Assembly: GCA_002479245.1 (NCBI GenBank)
Contig: DLMG01000186.1
Span: 1 to 58,372, forward strand
Length of the DNA: 58,372 bases
DNA from: Verrucomicrobia subdivision 3 bacterium UBA7542
GTDB taxonomy: Bacteria > Verrucomicrobiota > Verrucomicrobiia > Limisphaerales > UBA11358
Direction of reading: 5' to 3'
Below are positions 42,504 to 51,569 of the stretch, one piece after another (the stretch's first letter is position 1; every line of letters starts with the position of its first letter). The notes under the pieces were generated by a model. It was not told where the DNA came from. It ran no database searches and saw only the letters and a list, made by a program, of their open reading frames with translations. Made by a program: the position numbers and the translations under genes.

Positions 42504-45488
42504 TCACGGCCCGATCAAGCGGAAGAACTGCGTCCCGGCGCCGACCGGCAAGGTCACCGTCAGCGTGCTGCCGTTTTGCACCGGTGAATTGGTAACGCCA
42601 GCCCAGGAAGCCGGAGCCAGTTTTGCCGTCGATTGAAGTTGGAACGTGGACTGAACTGCCGGCCAACTGAGAATAACGTTCCCCGAACTGCGGCTGATTG
42701 ACAACTGAGGCTGCAGGACGAAAGCGCTGAAGTCGCCGGCCATGACTGTCTGAATCTGGGTTTGGGACAGCGCCACATTGAAAATGGCCACATCATCCAG
42801 GAGGCCGTTCCAAGTGCGATCACCGGTTTGCGCCAGTTCGGAGCCGATGGTGATTGCGCCCTGGTCAGGCGAGCCGTATTCGACGGAGGAAGTCACTGGC
42901 ACGGATGCCATGCCGCCGTTGGCGCCCTGGTTGCCGTCTCGGTAGAGGGTGATGGTTCCAACGCCATCATAAACCACCGCCCAATGCTCCCATTGATCCA
43001 GCAGCGGGGACACGGAATTGCCAGTGCCCCATCCGATTTCCCACAAGCCGCTTTGCCGGTCCCAAGTGTAGAACTCGCCGTCGCCAGACGCCCCGGACTC
43101 CAGTTGCAGTTCCGTGCCGTTGTCGATCACCAAAATCCGGCCGTAAGTGGCGGCAAAATTGCCGGTGCCATCGGAACTCTCGTAAGCCCAAGCCGTGATT
43201 GTCCAAGGATTAGTGGCTGTCTGACCGATCACCAGCGAAGCGCTTCCCGGAACGCTGACATAGGCGTGATTGGCGCCATCGTTCGTAAACGACAAAGCGT
43301 CGCCAAAACCGGGCGCCCCGGGCACCCAACCCGGTACGTTGCCGTTTTCGCCCATCAATGTCCCATTATTCCCGAGGCCGGATGAATCATGGACGGTGGT
43401 TCCGCTGCCTTCGTTGAACCGCCACAGCGCCACCAGATTTCCCACCGAAACCACAGCCGGCTGGCTGGTGACGGAACCCAAGGCATTGCTGACCACGACC
43501 CAATAAGTCCCCGCCTTGCTGGACGGGACATTGTTGAGTGTCAGCGTGGCATTGGTGCCGCCTGCCCCCAGGCTGGTTCCGTTGACAAACCACTGGTAGA
43601 TCAACGGGGTTGCCCCGTCGGCGCCGACGCTCAACGTGGCGGCGGAACCCGGCGCCACCAGCGCGCCTTGCGGCTGGCTGACAATGCCCGGAGGTCCGCC
43701 CATAAATCCCGAAAAATCGCCCGACATGACAGTCTGAATCTGCGCCGGAGTTAGCGCGCCCGCGAACATCGCCACGTCATCCAACATGCCGTTCCAATTG
43801 CACGTGGCCGACTGGTCAAGTTCGGAGCCAATCGTGATTGCGCCTTGATAACCAACAAACCCCAGCGACGCCGTGATCAGTTGCGCCGCAACACCACCGG
43901 AGGGGGCCTCGTCGCCATTGAGATAAACGGTAAGATTGGTTCCATCATAAGTAACCGCCCAATGTTCCCATTGGTCCAGCAGCGGCGTCACCGGAGAGCC
44001 AATGCCCCAGCCAATATTCCACGCCGTGTTGTCGCCGTCTTCATTATATGTATAAAGTTCGCCGTCGCCGGAAGCTCCAGACTCCAATTGAAAAGCGAAT
44101 CCGTCGTCGATGACCATGATCCGCCCATAGTCGGCGACGAAATCATAGGTGCCATCGGAACTCTCGTAAGCCCACGCTGTGATGGACCACGGATTGGTAG
44201 CGGTCTGGCCAATTTGCAGCGAAGGGCTGGCAGGAATGGAAACATAAGTGTGGTTCACCCCGTCATTATTGAAGGCCAGGGCGTTGCCGAAGCCGGTTTG
44301 CCCGGCAGTCCACGTCGGCAGATTCCCATTGTCGCCTTGCAACGTTCCGTTGTTCCCAAGGCCGGACGAATCGGAGACATTCGTTCCGCTCCCCTCGTCA
44401 AACCGCCACAGACCCACGAGGCTTGGGTTGATCGACAGAGTTGCTGGCTGGCTGGTGACGGCGCCCAGCAAATTGCTGACCACCACCCAATAAGTACCCG
44501 CCTGACTTGACCCGACATTATTCAACGTCAGCGTCGCACTGGATCCGTTCGCCCCAAGGCTGGTTCCATTAAAATACCACTGGTAGTGCAACGTTTGGGC
44601 GCCGTACGCGCCGACGCTGAACGTGGCCGTTGACCCGGGTGCCAGCACCAAGCTTTGAGGCTGGCTGACAATGCCCGCAGGCCCTCCAATAAACGCCGAA
44701 AAGTTGCCCGCCATGACAGTCTGGATCTGCGCCTGGCTCAGCGCGCCGGCAAACATTGCCACATCGTCCAGCATGCCGTTCCAATTGCGAGTAGCCGGTT
44801 GATCGAGTTCGGAGCCGATCAGGACCGATCCCTGATACCCGATATACGACAAGGCCGCAGTGACCGCCTGAGAAGCCACCCCACCATTGGCTTCACCGCC
44901 ATTCAGGTAAAATGTGAGATTGGTTCCGTCATAGACGACCGCCACATGCTCCCATTGGTCCAGCAGCGGTGATACAGAGGAGTCCATGCCCCAGGGAATT
45001 TGCCAGGCCCCGGTGGTCCGGGCCCAACTGTAGAATTCATCATCGCCCGACGTCCCGGACTCCAGTTGCTGGGCCGTGCCATCGTCAATCACCATGATCC
45101 GTCCATAGGTGGCGATAAAATCGCCCGTGCCGCCGGAACTCTCGTACGCCCAAGCCGTGATCGTCCACGCGTTGGTGGGAGTCTGGCCGATCATCAGTGA
45201 AGGACTGGCTGGAATGGAGACGTAAGTGTGATTGACCCCGTCGTTGGTGAACTGCAAGGCGTTACCGAAGCCTGGGTGGCCATTGGTCCAGGTCGGAAGT
45301 TGCCCGGAGTCACCTCCCAGCACGCCGTTGTTCCCAAGGCCGGACGAATCAGAGACATTTGTTCCGCTGCCTTCGTCAAACCGCCATAAACCAACAACCG
45401 GAGGTGCCGCCGGGGCTGCTTGCTCATACAGGACTGTGGCGCAAGCCACCAGGATCGTCGTCAACAATGGAGTGAAGGCTGTTTTCAT
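42504..45488 (-). CDS. Secreted protein with three LamG and two Ig-like domains
   Basis: 994 residues. After a signal peptide (TTILVACATVLYEQAAPA) come LamG 1 (31-265), Ig-like 1 (272-354: PGSTATFSVGAYGAQTLHYQ ... AGTYWVVVSNLLG), LamG 2 (about 356-590), Ig-like 2, LamG 3 (about 690-915). A short C-terminal sandwich ends with VGAGTQFFRLIGP, an ending common in Verrucomicrobiota exported proteins. Each LamG copy repeats GLWRFDEGSGTNVSDSSGLG and NWNGMLDDVAMFAGAL nearly unchanged, so the gene grew by tandem duplication of a unit of about 325 residues. Expected to bind carbohydrate at the cell surface or as a secreted protein. First gene of operon 2. Confidence 0.85.
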   Translation of the reverse strand: MKTAFTPLLTTILVACATVLYEQAAPAAPPVVGLWRFDEGSGTNVSDSSGLGNNGVLGGDSGQLPTWTNGHPGFGNALQFTNDGVNHTYVSIPASPSLMIGQTPTNAWTITAWAYESSGGTGDFIATYGRIMVIDDGTAQQLESGTSGDDEFYSWARTTGAWQIPWGMDSSVSPLLDQWEHVAVVYDGTNLTFYLNGGEANGGVASQAVTAALSYIGYQGSVLIGSELDQPATRNWNGMLDDVAMFAGALSQAQIQTVMAGNFSAFIGGPAGIVSQPQSLVLAPGSTATFSVGAYGAQTLHYQWYFNGTSLGANGSSATLTLNNVGSSQAGTYWVVVSNLLGAVTSQPATLSINPSLVGLWRFDEGSGTNVSDSSGLGNNGTLQGDNGNLPTWTAGQTGFGNALAFNNDGVNHTYVSIPASPSLQIGQTATNPWSITAWAYESSDGTYDFVADYGRIMVIDDGFAFQLESGASGDGELYTYNEDGDNTAWNIGWGIGSPVTPLLDQWEHWAVTYDGTNLTVYLNGDEAPSGGVAAQLITASLGFVGYQGAITIGSELDQSATCNWNGMLDDVAMFAGALTPAQIQTVMSGDFSGFMGGPPGIVSQPQGALVAPGSAATLSVGADGATPLIYQWFVNGTSLGAGGTNATLTLNNVPSSKAGTYWVVVSNALGSVTSQPAVVSVGNLVALWRFNEGSGTTVHDSSGLGNNGTLMGENGNVPGWVPGAPGFGDALSFTNDGANHAYVSVPGSASLVIGQTATNPWTITAWAYESSDGTGNFAATYGRILVIDNGTELQLESGASGDGEFYTWDRQSGLWEIGWGTGNSVSPLLDQWEHWAVVYDGVGTITLYRDGNQGANGGMASVPVTSSVEYGSPDQGAITIGSELAQTGDRTWNGLLDDVAIFNVALSQTQIQTVMAGDFSAFVLQPQLSISRSSGNVILSWPAVQSTFQLQSTAKLAPASWAGVTNSPVQNGSTLTVTLPVGAGTQFFRLIGP

Positions 45489-45540
45489 AGAATTAATTGG
45501 TTTAGATGTAATAATATCCTACCAACCCAAGACCACTTTG

Positions 45541-45584
45541 TCATTGAGAGTTCACGTTTTTTTATTAAGATTTTGCGACGAGCG
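45541..45584 (-). promoter_or_regulatory. Putative AraC/XylR-type operator, copy 2
   Basis: 36 of 44 bases match the element at 34022-34065. On the minus strand the half-sites are GCAAAATCTTAAT and GTGAACTCTCAAT, again 21 bp apart. It ends 53 bp upstream of the LamG gene ATG (45488). The stretch 45585-45800 shows nothing else I recognise. Confidence 0.6.
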
Positions 45585-45800
45585 CCAAAGCAAGCCTCCA
45601 CCTTCGCAAAAACCCCTTCATTTCTAAACAGAATCGCAATATGCGAGTGCAATATACCCCGGTCTTAACTGTGCATTACAGTGATACCATTAAGTTTTCT
45701 GTCGTGGATATCCGCCCAGAGCAATTTCACTTCTCACAACCCGGATCACGGACCCGCCAGCGACGGGGCGACTGGATTGATGACCGCAACGCGGACATTC

Positions 45801-45830
45801 AAAAATGCGCGCGCCCCGTGATTCGCGCGT
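45801..45830 (-). terminator. Probable Rho-independent terminator of ffh
   Basis: On the minus strand, CGCGCG (45829-45824), a 10-nt loop, CGCGCG (45813-45808), two bases, then TTTTT (45805-45801), 27 bp past the ffh stop. Confidence 0.6.
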
Positions 45831-45855
45831 TTACATTATTTTCCAGTTCGGGACT

Positions 45856-47205
45856 TTATTTTCTTGCCACAATCCCCGGCAAACCGCCGCCCATGCGGGC
45901 CATCATTTTCTGGAACTTGCCCATCTTCTTCATCATCTGCTGCATTTGCCCGAACTTGTTCAGCATCGTGTTCAACTCCGTCACGCTCACGCCGCTGCCT
46001 TTGGCGATGCGTATGCGGCGCTTGGCGTTGAGGATCTGCGGGCTGCGCCGTTCCTGCGGCGTCATGCCGCAAATCATCGCCTCCATGTGCTTGAATTCCT
46101 TCTCCTGCTTCGACAGGTCGCCCTGCTGTTTCAACATCTCCGCGCCGCCGGGCAACATGCCAACGATGGATTCCAGCGAACCGAGTTTTTTCATCTGGCG
46201 CAATTGCTCCAGAAAATCTTCGAGCGTGAACTGGCCTTTGCGCATCTTTTCTTCCATGCGCTTCGCCTCGTCCAGGTCCACAGCTTCCGCGGCTTTCTCG
46301 ACGAGGCTGATGACATCGCCCATGCCGAGAATCCGCGAGGCCATGCGCTCGGGATGAAACGGCTCGAACTCGTCGAGTTTTTCACCCACGCCGCCGAACT
46401 TGATGGGCTTGCCGGTAACGGCCTTCAAACTCAACGCCGCGCCGCCGCGCGCGTCGCCGTCGAGCTTCGTCAAAATGGAACCGGTGATTTGCAGCGCCTG
46501 GTCGAAGTGCGTGGCGACATTGACGGCTTCCTGGCCGGTGGCGGCATCGAGCACGAGCAAAATCTCCTGCGGCTTCACGAGGTCGCGCAACCGGACGAGT
46601 TCCTGCACGAGCGGCTCGTCCATTTGCAATCGCCCGGCAGTGTCGAAAATCAAAACGTTACGGCTATTGGCTTTGGCGAAATCCAGGGCTTCGCGGGCAA
46701 TTTTCAAAACATCCGTTTCACCGCGTTTAACGAAGACGGGAATTTCAATCTGCTTGCCGAGCGTTTCCAATTGATCCATCGCCGCCGGGCGGTTTGCGTC
46801 CGCGGCCACGAGCAACGGCTGGCGTCCCTGTTTTTGGAGCAGCCGCGCCAGTTTGCCGCTCGACGTCGTTTTGCCCGAACCGTGCAAACCGACCATCAGG
46901 ATGCAACTGGGGCTGCCGCTGAGATTCAGCCCGGCGTTGGTCGAGCCGAGCAGGTCCACGAGTTCGTCGTGGATGATTTTGATGATCTGCTGGCCGGGCT
47001 GGACGCTTTGGATGACTTCCGCGCCAATGGCCTTGGTTTTGACGCGCTCGATGAAATCGCGCGCGACCTTGAAATTCACGTCGGCCTCCAGCAACGCCAT
47101 GCGGACCTCGCGCAGGGAATCGGTGACGTTGGACTCGGAAATTTTTCCAAGCCCGCGCAAATTTCTGAAGGCGTTCTGGAGCTTGCCGCTTAACGAATCG
47201 AACAT
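45856..47205 (-). CDS. ffh: Signal recognition particle protein Ffh (SRP54)
   Basis: 449 residues, full length. The GTPase binds 4.5S RNA and signal peptides and delivers ribosomes to FtsY at the membrane. N domain at the start (LSGKLQNAFRNLRGLGKISE). The G domain has the P-loop GLHGSGKTTSSGKLARLL, DTAGRLQMDEPLVQEL, and TKLDGDARGGAALSLKAVTG. The Met-rich M domain lies at the end (FGQMQQMMKKMGKFQKMMAR, GGGLPG). It follows a probable terminator on one side and tRNA-Tyr, divergently, on the other. Confidence 0.97.
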   Translation of the reverse strand: MFDSLSGKLQNAFRNLRGLGKISESNVTDSLREVRMALLEADVNFKVARDFIERVKTKAIGAEVIQSVQPGQQIIKIIHDELVDLLGSTNAGLNLSGSPSCILMVGLHGSGKTTSSGKLARLLQKQGRQPLLVAADANRPAAMDQLETLGKQIEIPVFVKRGETDVLKIAREALDFAKANSRNVLIFDTAGRLQMDEPLVQELVRLRDLVKPQEILLVLDAATGQEAVNVATHFDQALQITGSILTKLDGDARGGAALSLKAVTGKPIKFGGVGEKLDEFEPFHPERMASRILGMGDVISLVEKAAEAVDLDEAKRMEEKMRKGQFTLEDFLEQLRQMKKLGSLESIVGMLPGGAEMLKQQGDLSKQEKEFKHMEAMICGMTPQERRSPQILNAKRRIRIAKGSGVSVTELNTMLNKFGQMQQMMKKMGKFQKMMARMGGGLPGIVARK

Positions 47206-47234
47206 CGGGTTAAGCTATCGCAGAAGCATGCGGA

Positions 47235-47263
47235 TTGACAAGGCTGTGACAGTTTGGCTTAAT
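47235..47263 (+). promoter_or_regulatory. Probable promoter of tRNA-Tyr
   Basis: TTGACA at 47235-47240, 17-nt spacer, CTTAAT at 47258-47263 (4 of 6 to TATAAT), 15 nt before the mature tRNA 5' end. Confidence 0.5.
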
Positions 47264-47278
47264 CCGTGTCCCTTACGT

Positions 47279-47363
47279 GGTAGGTTACCCAAGTGGCCAA
47301 CGGGGGCAGACTGTAAATCTGCTGGCTATGCCTTCGATGGTTCGAATCCATCACCTACCACCA
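47279..47363 (+). tRNA. tRNA-Tyr (GTA)
   Basis: 85 nt including an encoded CCA. Acceptor arms GGTAGGT / ACCTACC pair fully, anticodon GTA at 47313-47315 in loop CTGTAAA, a long variable arm (class II), and T-loop GGTTCGAATCC. A T-run follows (cctttttttac), fitting termination. tRNA genes are favoured integration sites, but I find no second copy of its 3' end in the window. Confidence 0.97.
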
Positions 47364-47930
47364 GCCTTTTTTTACAGGAGGAAAAGCGGATTTTATCCAA
47401 TAATTGCAATTGTTTTATCCATGTCTCTGTTTTTGGTTCTGTGCGTTTTGGGGCTTTTGCCGTCTCTTGCGTTCCCGTCCAAAACGGTGCGCATAAGTAT
47501 AGCAAAAGGATAGCAACCGTGGACGACTCGCTCCCACTCCTCCAAAAGCTCCTCCCGTTGGAGCAAAAACACCAGCTCACCGTGCGCCGGGGCGATCAGG
47601 CTGCCGCGCTCAAACAAGTCTCTCCCGCTGTGCAGCCCGCACCCGACAACAAACTCGATTTCTTATGATCAATCGCTGCCCAGGAACCGCTTACAGAATA
47701 GCCGTCCGCCACACCACGTGCTCGCGATTTATCGGAGTTTACGTGGTTTACGCGGCACAACCGCGTGGCGTAGCTTTACGCGGCTCTGCTAAATCCTTGC
47801 GTATAGCCGTGCCCGGCATACGATGTTCACCACGTGAGGCAAAGCCTTTTACGTGGCTTGCCAATCCACATGGCTTATGGGAAACAGTCAGAAATGCCGA
47901 CCAAATGTCCCTAAATTTGGTCATTAAACC
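47364..47930. other. Leader region of the putative defence operon; no convincing gene
   Basis: 567 bp between tRNA-Tyr and the PLD-helicase gene. The second half has four direct copies of TTTACGYGG (47738, 47747, 47775, 47848), the first two abutting, and inverted CCACGTG-like copies nearby. At 47900-47921 is the inverted repeat ACCAAAT-8 nt-ATTTGGT, ending 9 bases before the ATG. These look like regulator sites or hairpins. A 49-codon GTG frame at 47519-47668 has no family resemblance. Confidence 0.5.
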
Positions 47931-50900
47931 ATGTCCACACGCTTCTTCACCAACCTCGACGAACACACACTGTTCAAGAAGTTTCAGGGTGTGTTCGAGA
48001 GCAACACCGACATCGAACGGTTCGATGCGCTCGTTGGCTATCTGCGCTCATCGGGATATTTCGCGCTCCGGCCGTATCTGGAAAAGGTTCCTCACATTCG
48101 CATCCTCGTTGGCATCAACGTGGATGCCATCATGGCCGATTACCACCGGCGCGGTTTGCTTTTCTTGGCCGACCCGACCAAGGCCCTCGACGAGTTCCGC
48201 AACTGGCTGCGTAACGACATTCAAAGCGCGGAATACAAGCGCGACGTTGAGACGGGCGTCCTGCAGTTCGTTGACGACGTGATTTCCAAGAAAATCGAAT
48301 TGCGGGCGCATCCGACCAAACGCCTTCACGCGAAGCTTTACATTTTTCGCCCGAAAGGATTCAACGAACACAAACCGGGTGCAGTCATCACCGGTTCGTC
48401 CAACCTCACCGCCGCCGGCATCGGCGTCGAGGATCAGGTCAGCAATTACGAGTTCAACGTCCTGTTGCATGATTTCGACGACGTGCAATTCGCAACGGCT
48501 GAATTTGACCACCTTTGGAAAGAATCCGTCGAAATCCTGCCCAAGTTCCTCAAGGAAGTCCGTGACAGCACCTATCTTGCGTCAACTGTCACGCCCTACG
48601 AACTTTATTATAAACTCCTCCTCGAATACTTCGGCCAAAGCATCGAATACGACCCAAACGCCATCACCGACCTGCCCGAAGGCTACAAACGCTTGAGTTA
48701 CCAGGTGGACGCAGTGACCAGCGGCTTCCGCCTGCTCGAAAAGCACGGCGGTTTTTTCCTTGCCGACGTGGTCGGCTTGGGCAAAACGATGATCGCCACA
48801 CTCATCGCCAAGAAATTCTTTTTTTACAACGGTTTCCCCGAACATCGTTCGCATACCCTCATCGTTGTGCCGCCTGCCATTGAAGACAGTTGGCGCGAGA
48901 CCGCCAAAGACCAGTTCCGCCTCGATAATTGCGACATCATCACCAACGGCAGCTTGCACAAGGTCAAACACGCGGAAAAATACGATCTCGTCATCGTGGA
49001 CGAGGCGCACAAGTTCCGGAATGACACCGCCGAAGCCTTCGATGAATTGCAACGAATCTGCAAATCGCCCACACGGCGATTTTTGCCGGACGGCTCGCGA
49101 GCGTCGAAGCGCGTTATCTTGGTGAGCGCTACCCCTCTGAACAACCGCCCCGACGACATCCGCAATTTGATTTCGCTTTTCCAGGACTTGAAAGACTCCA
49201 CGTTGAGTGTCGCGAACCTGCAACACTTCTTCGCGCGTTGTCAGAAGGAATATCAGGAAGCGCATAAGCTTCCTGACGCCGAAGAAGCCCGGCAGCGCGT
49301 CAAAACGATCTACGAACGCATCCGCACCAAAATCATTTCCGAGGTCACCGTGCGCCGCACGCGCAACGACCTCATGGAACACGACGACTACAAAAAGGAT
49401 TTGGAGCAGCAAGCCGTCGTCTTTCCTAAGATCGAACCGCCGCGCAAAATTCTCTACAAGCTCCCGAAACCCCTCGAAGACCTTTACGACCGCACGATGC
49501 TGTTGCTCTCTCGCCCCGACGACAAGGGACTGACCTACAATCGGTATCGCGCCATCGGTTTCTTGAAAGCGGATAAAAAGAGGAAATACCAGAATGCCGA
49601 CCGCATCTCCGCGCAACTCGCAACCATCATGCGGACGTTGCTGGTGAAGCGCCTCGACAGCAGTTTCCACGCGTTCAAGGAATCGCTCCGCCGTTTCCGT
49701 GATGCCACAAATGTCATGCGCGACATGTTTGCGCGCGGCACGATTTACATCGCGCCCAATCTCAATGTCACCCAATTCCTTGTTGAAGGCCGCGAGGAAG
49801 AATTGATTGCCAAAATCGCCGAACGCCAGCCCACCGATCCAACCATTGAGATTTGTTCGCCATCTGATTTCATGGAGGGCTTTGTAGTGGGCTTGGAAAA
49901 CGACGCGCAAAAGCTCGAAGAACTCTACCAAGAATGGAAAGCGGTCGAGGAAGACCCGAAACTCGACGAATTCCTGCTCCGCCTAAAAGACGAACTGTTC
50001 GACTCAAAAATCAATCGCCAACACAAGCTCGTCGTATTTTCCGAATCGGAAGAAACCACCACTTACCTCCTAGGTCAGCTCGCCAAGGCGGGCTACAAGC
50101 GTATTCTCACCGTCAGCTCGAAAAATCGCGCGGAACGGATGCCAGTCGTGCGTGCAAACTTCGACGCCAACCTGCCGGCTGACCAAAAGCAGGCAGATGA
50201 TTATGACATGTTAATTTCCACCGAAGTCCTGGCTGAAGGCGTGAACCTGCACCGTGCCAACGGCGTTGTGAATTATGACACGCCGTGGAATTCCACCCGC
50301 CTAATGCAGCGCATTGGCCGTTTGAACCGCATCGGCACGATTGCGCCCAAAATTTACATCTACAATTTTTATCCCACGGCGAAGGTGGATGACGACATCG
50401 AGTTGAAAAAGAAAGCCATCATGAAGTTGCAGGCGTTCCACACTGCGCTGGGCGAGGACAGCCAGATTTATTCGGAGACAGAGGAAGTGGACAACTTCGG
50501 CCTGTTCGAGCGCTCGCCCGAGGAAGAGGAGCGCGACGAACGCCTGGCCCTGCTCATGGAACTCCGCCAGTTCCGCAAACAAAACCCCGAGGAATTCCGC
50601 CGCATCAAGGGACTGCCGTTACGCGCCCGCGTCGGGCGGACCGATGAAAAACGCGCGGGCAGCACGGTCACATTCATTCGCAGCCAGAGACGGGACGCTT
50701 TTTATCGCGTCAAGCCGGACAGCAGCCTGGACGAAATCAGTTTGCTGGAAGCTGCCGATGAATTCCGCGCACCGAACCCGAAGGAAAAGGCTGTCCCGCT
50801 TCACGCCGAGCATCATAACCATATCAACGCCGCGCTGAAAAAATTCAAGGAATCCGTCATCGCCGAAGCCTTGCAGACCGAAACCGTGGACGCCACGCAA

Positions 50901-51548
50901 GGCCCGAACGAACAGCGCGCCCTGCGTTATCTGGACGGATTTGTGAGCCTGCCGTTTGTGAACGAAGAGGAGCGTATGCTGATTCAATCCGCCAAAATCG
51001 CCATCCGCGACAACGAACACATCCGCCGCATCGAAGCGCCGGTCTATAAACGCCGTTGGGACGAGCAATGGAAAGTGAGCAACCGCTGGATGTCCGGCCC
51101 GGTGGCCTACGCACAGGAATTGGTGGATGCCTTCCGCTGGTGGCTCGCTGAAAAAGCTGAGTGGTATCTTGAAAACAAAGCCAAAGGCGGTCCGCTATCG
51201 CTCGACACCTGGCAAACCGCCCTCGCCAGCGATGCCAGAGTGCAGGCCGCATGGCCGGTCATTGCCGAGGCGATGCACCAGATTGAGGTTTGGAAAGTGG
51301 AATCCAACGACAAAAAATCCGCCAAGTCGCCAAAGCTGGACGCCAGTTCCGCCGCCTTCACCCGATTTTTCCGCGACACCGTGAACGATGAAACCGTCCC
51401 TGACGGCATTCCGCCCGCCGTGCCGTGGGAGGAACTGGAAAAGAAAATGACCGTGCCCAAGCAGGCCAAAAACGTGCGCGGCAAGCTCAACGTCCCCCGC
51501 GAACGCTTCCGCCTGCGCGACGACGGTTACATTTGGGCAGGAAAATAA
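47931..51548 (+). CDS. PLD-nuclease / SNF2-type helicase fusion, probable phage-defence protein
   Basis: 1205 residues. N-terminal phospholipase-D-type nuclease domain (about 30-200): HAKLYIFRPKG with H133 and K135, then GSSNLTAAGIGVEDQVSNYE with N158. A SNF2/HepA-like helicase follows (about 255-870): Walker A ADVVGLGKTM (278-287), DEAH 357-360, SATPLNNRP (399-407), then late motifs STEVLAEGVNLHRANGVVNY and RLMQRIGRLNRIG. The C-terminal 330 residues have no motif I know. PLD-SNF2 fusions occur in DISARM-like and other restriction islands and in stand-alone helicase-nuclease genes. No methyltransferase is beside it. The next gene, 21 bp on, encodes a GIY-YIG protein. Position after a tRNA fits an acquired island. 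Confidence 0.8.
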   Translation: MSTRFFTNLDEHTLFKKFQGVFESNTDIERFDALVGYLRSSGYFALRPYLEKVPHIRILVGINVDAIMADYHRRGLLFLADPTKALDEFRNWLRNDIQSAEYKRDVETGVLQFVDDVISKKIELRAHPTKRLHAKLYIFRPKGFNEHKPGAVITGSSNLTAAGIGVEDQVSNYEFNVLLHDFDDVQFATAEFDHLWKESVEILPKFLKEVRDSTYLASTVTPYELYYKLLLEYFGQSIEYDPNAITDLPEGYKRLSYQVDAVTSGFRLLEKHGGFFLADVVGLGKTMIATLIAKKFFFYNGFPEHRSHTLIVVPPAIEDSWRETAKDQFRLDNCDIITNGSLHKVKHAEKYDLVIVDEAHKFRNDTAEAFDELQRICKSPTRRFLPDGSRASKRVILVSATPLNNRPDDIRNLISLFQDLKDSTLSVANLQHFFARCQKEYQEAHKLPDAEEARQRVKTIYERIRTKIISEVTVRRTRNDLMEHDDYKKDLEQQAVVFPKIEPPRKILYKLPKPLEDLYDRTMLLLSRPDDKGLTYNRYRAIGFLKADKKRKYQNADRISAQLATIMRTLLVKRLDSSFHAFKESLRRFRDATNVMRDMFARGTIYIAPNLNVTQFLVEGREEELIAKIAERQPTDPTIEICSPSDFMEGFVVGLENDAQKLEELYQEWKAVEEDPKLDEFLLRLKDELFDSKINRQHKLVVFSESEETTTYLLGQLAKAGYKRILTVSSKNRAERMPVVRANFDANLPADQKQADDYDMLISTEVLAEGVNLHRANGVVNYDTPWNSTRLMQRIGRLNRIGTIAPKIYIYNFYPTAKVDDDIELKKKAIMKLQAFHTALGEDSQIYSETEEVDNFGLFERSPEEEERDERLALLMELRQFRKQNPEEFRRIKGLPLRARVGRTDEKRAGSTVTFIRSQRRDAFYRVKPDSSLDEISLLEAADEFRAPNPKEKAVPLHAEHHNHINAALKKFKESVIAEALQTETVDATQGPNEQRALRYLDGFVSLPFVNEEERMLIQSAKIAIRDNEHIRRIEAPVYKRRWDEQWKVSNRWMSGPVAYAQELVDAFRWWLAEKAEWYLENKAKGGPLSLDTWQTALASDARVQAAWPVIAEAMHQIEVWKVESNDKKSAKSPKLDASSAAFTRFFRDTVNDETVPDGIPPAVPWEELEKKMTVPKQAKNVRGKLNVPRERFRLRDDGYIWAGK

Positions 51549-51569
51549 TTCAGTGTTGCCTTGGTTGAG

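Noticed and set aside
45805..47193. 462-codon plus-strand ORF
   Set aside because: Exact antisense shadow of ffh.
47519..47668. 49-codon GTG-started ORF before the PLD-helicase gene
   Set aside because: No Shine-Dalgarno sequence, no recognisable family and no conserved context visible.
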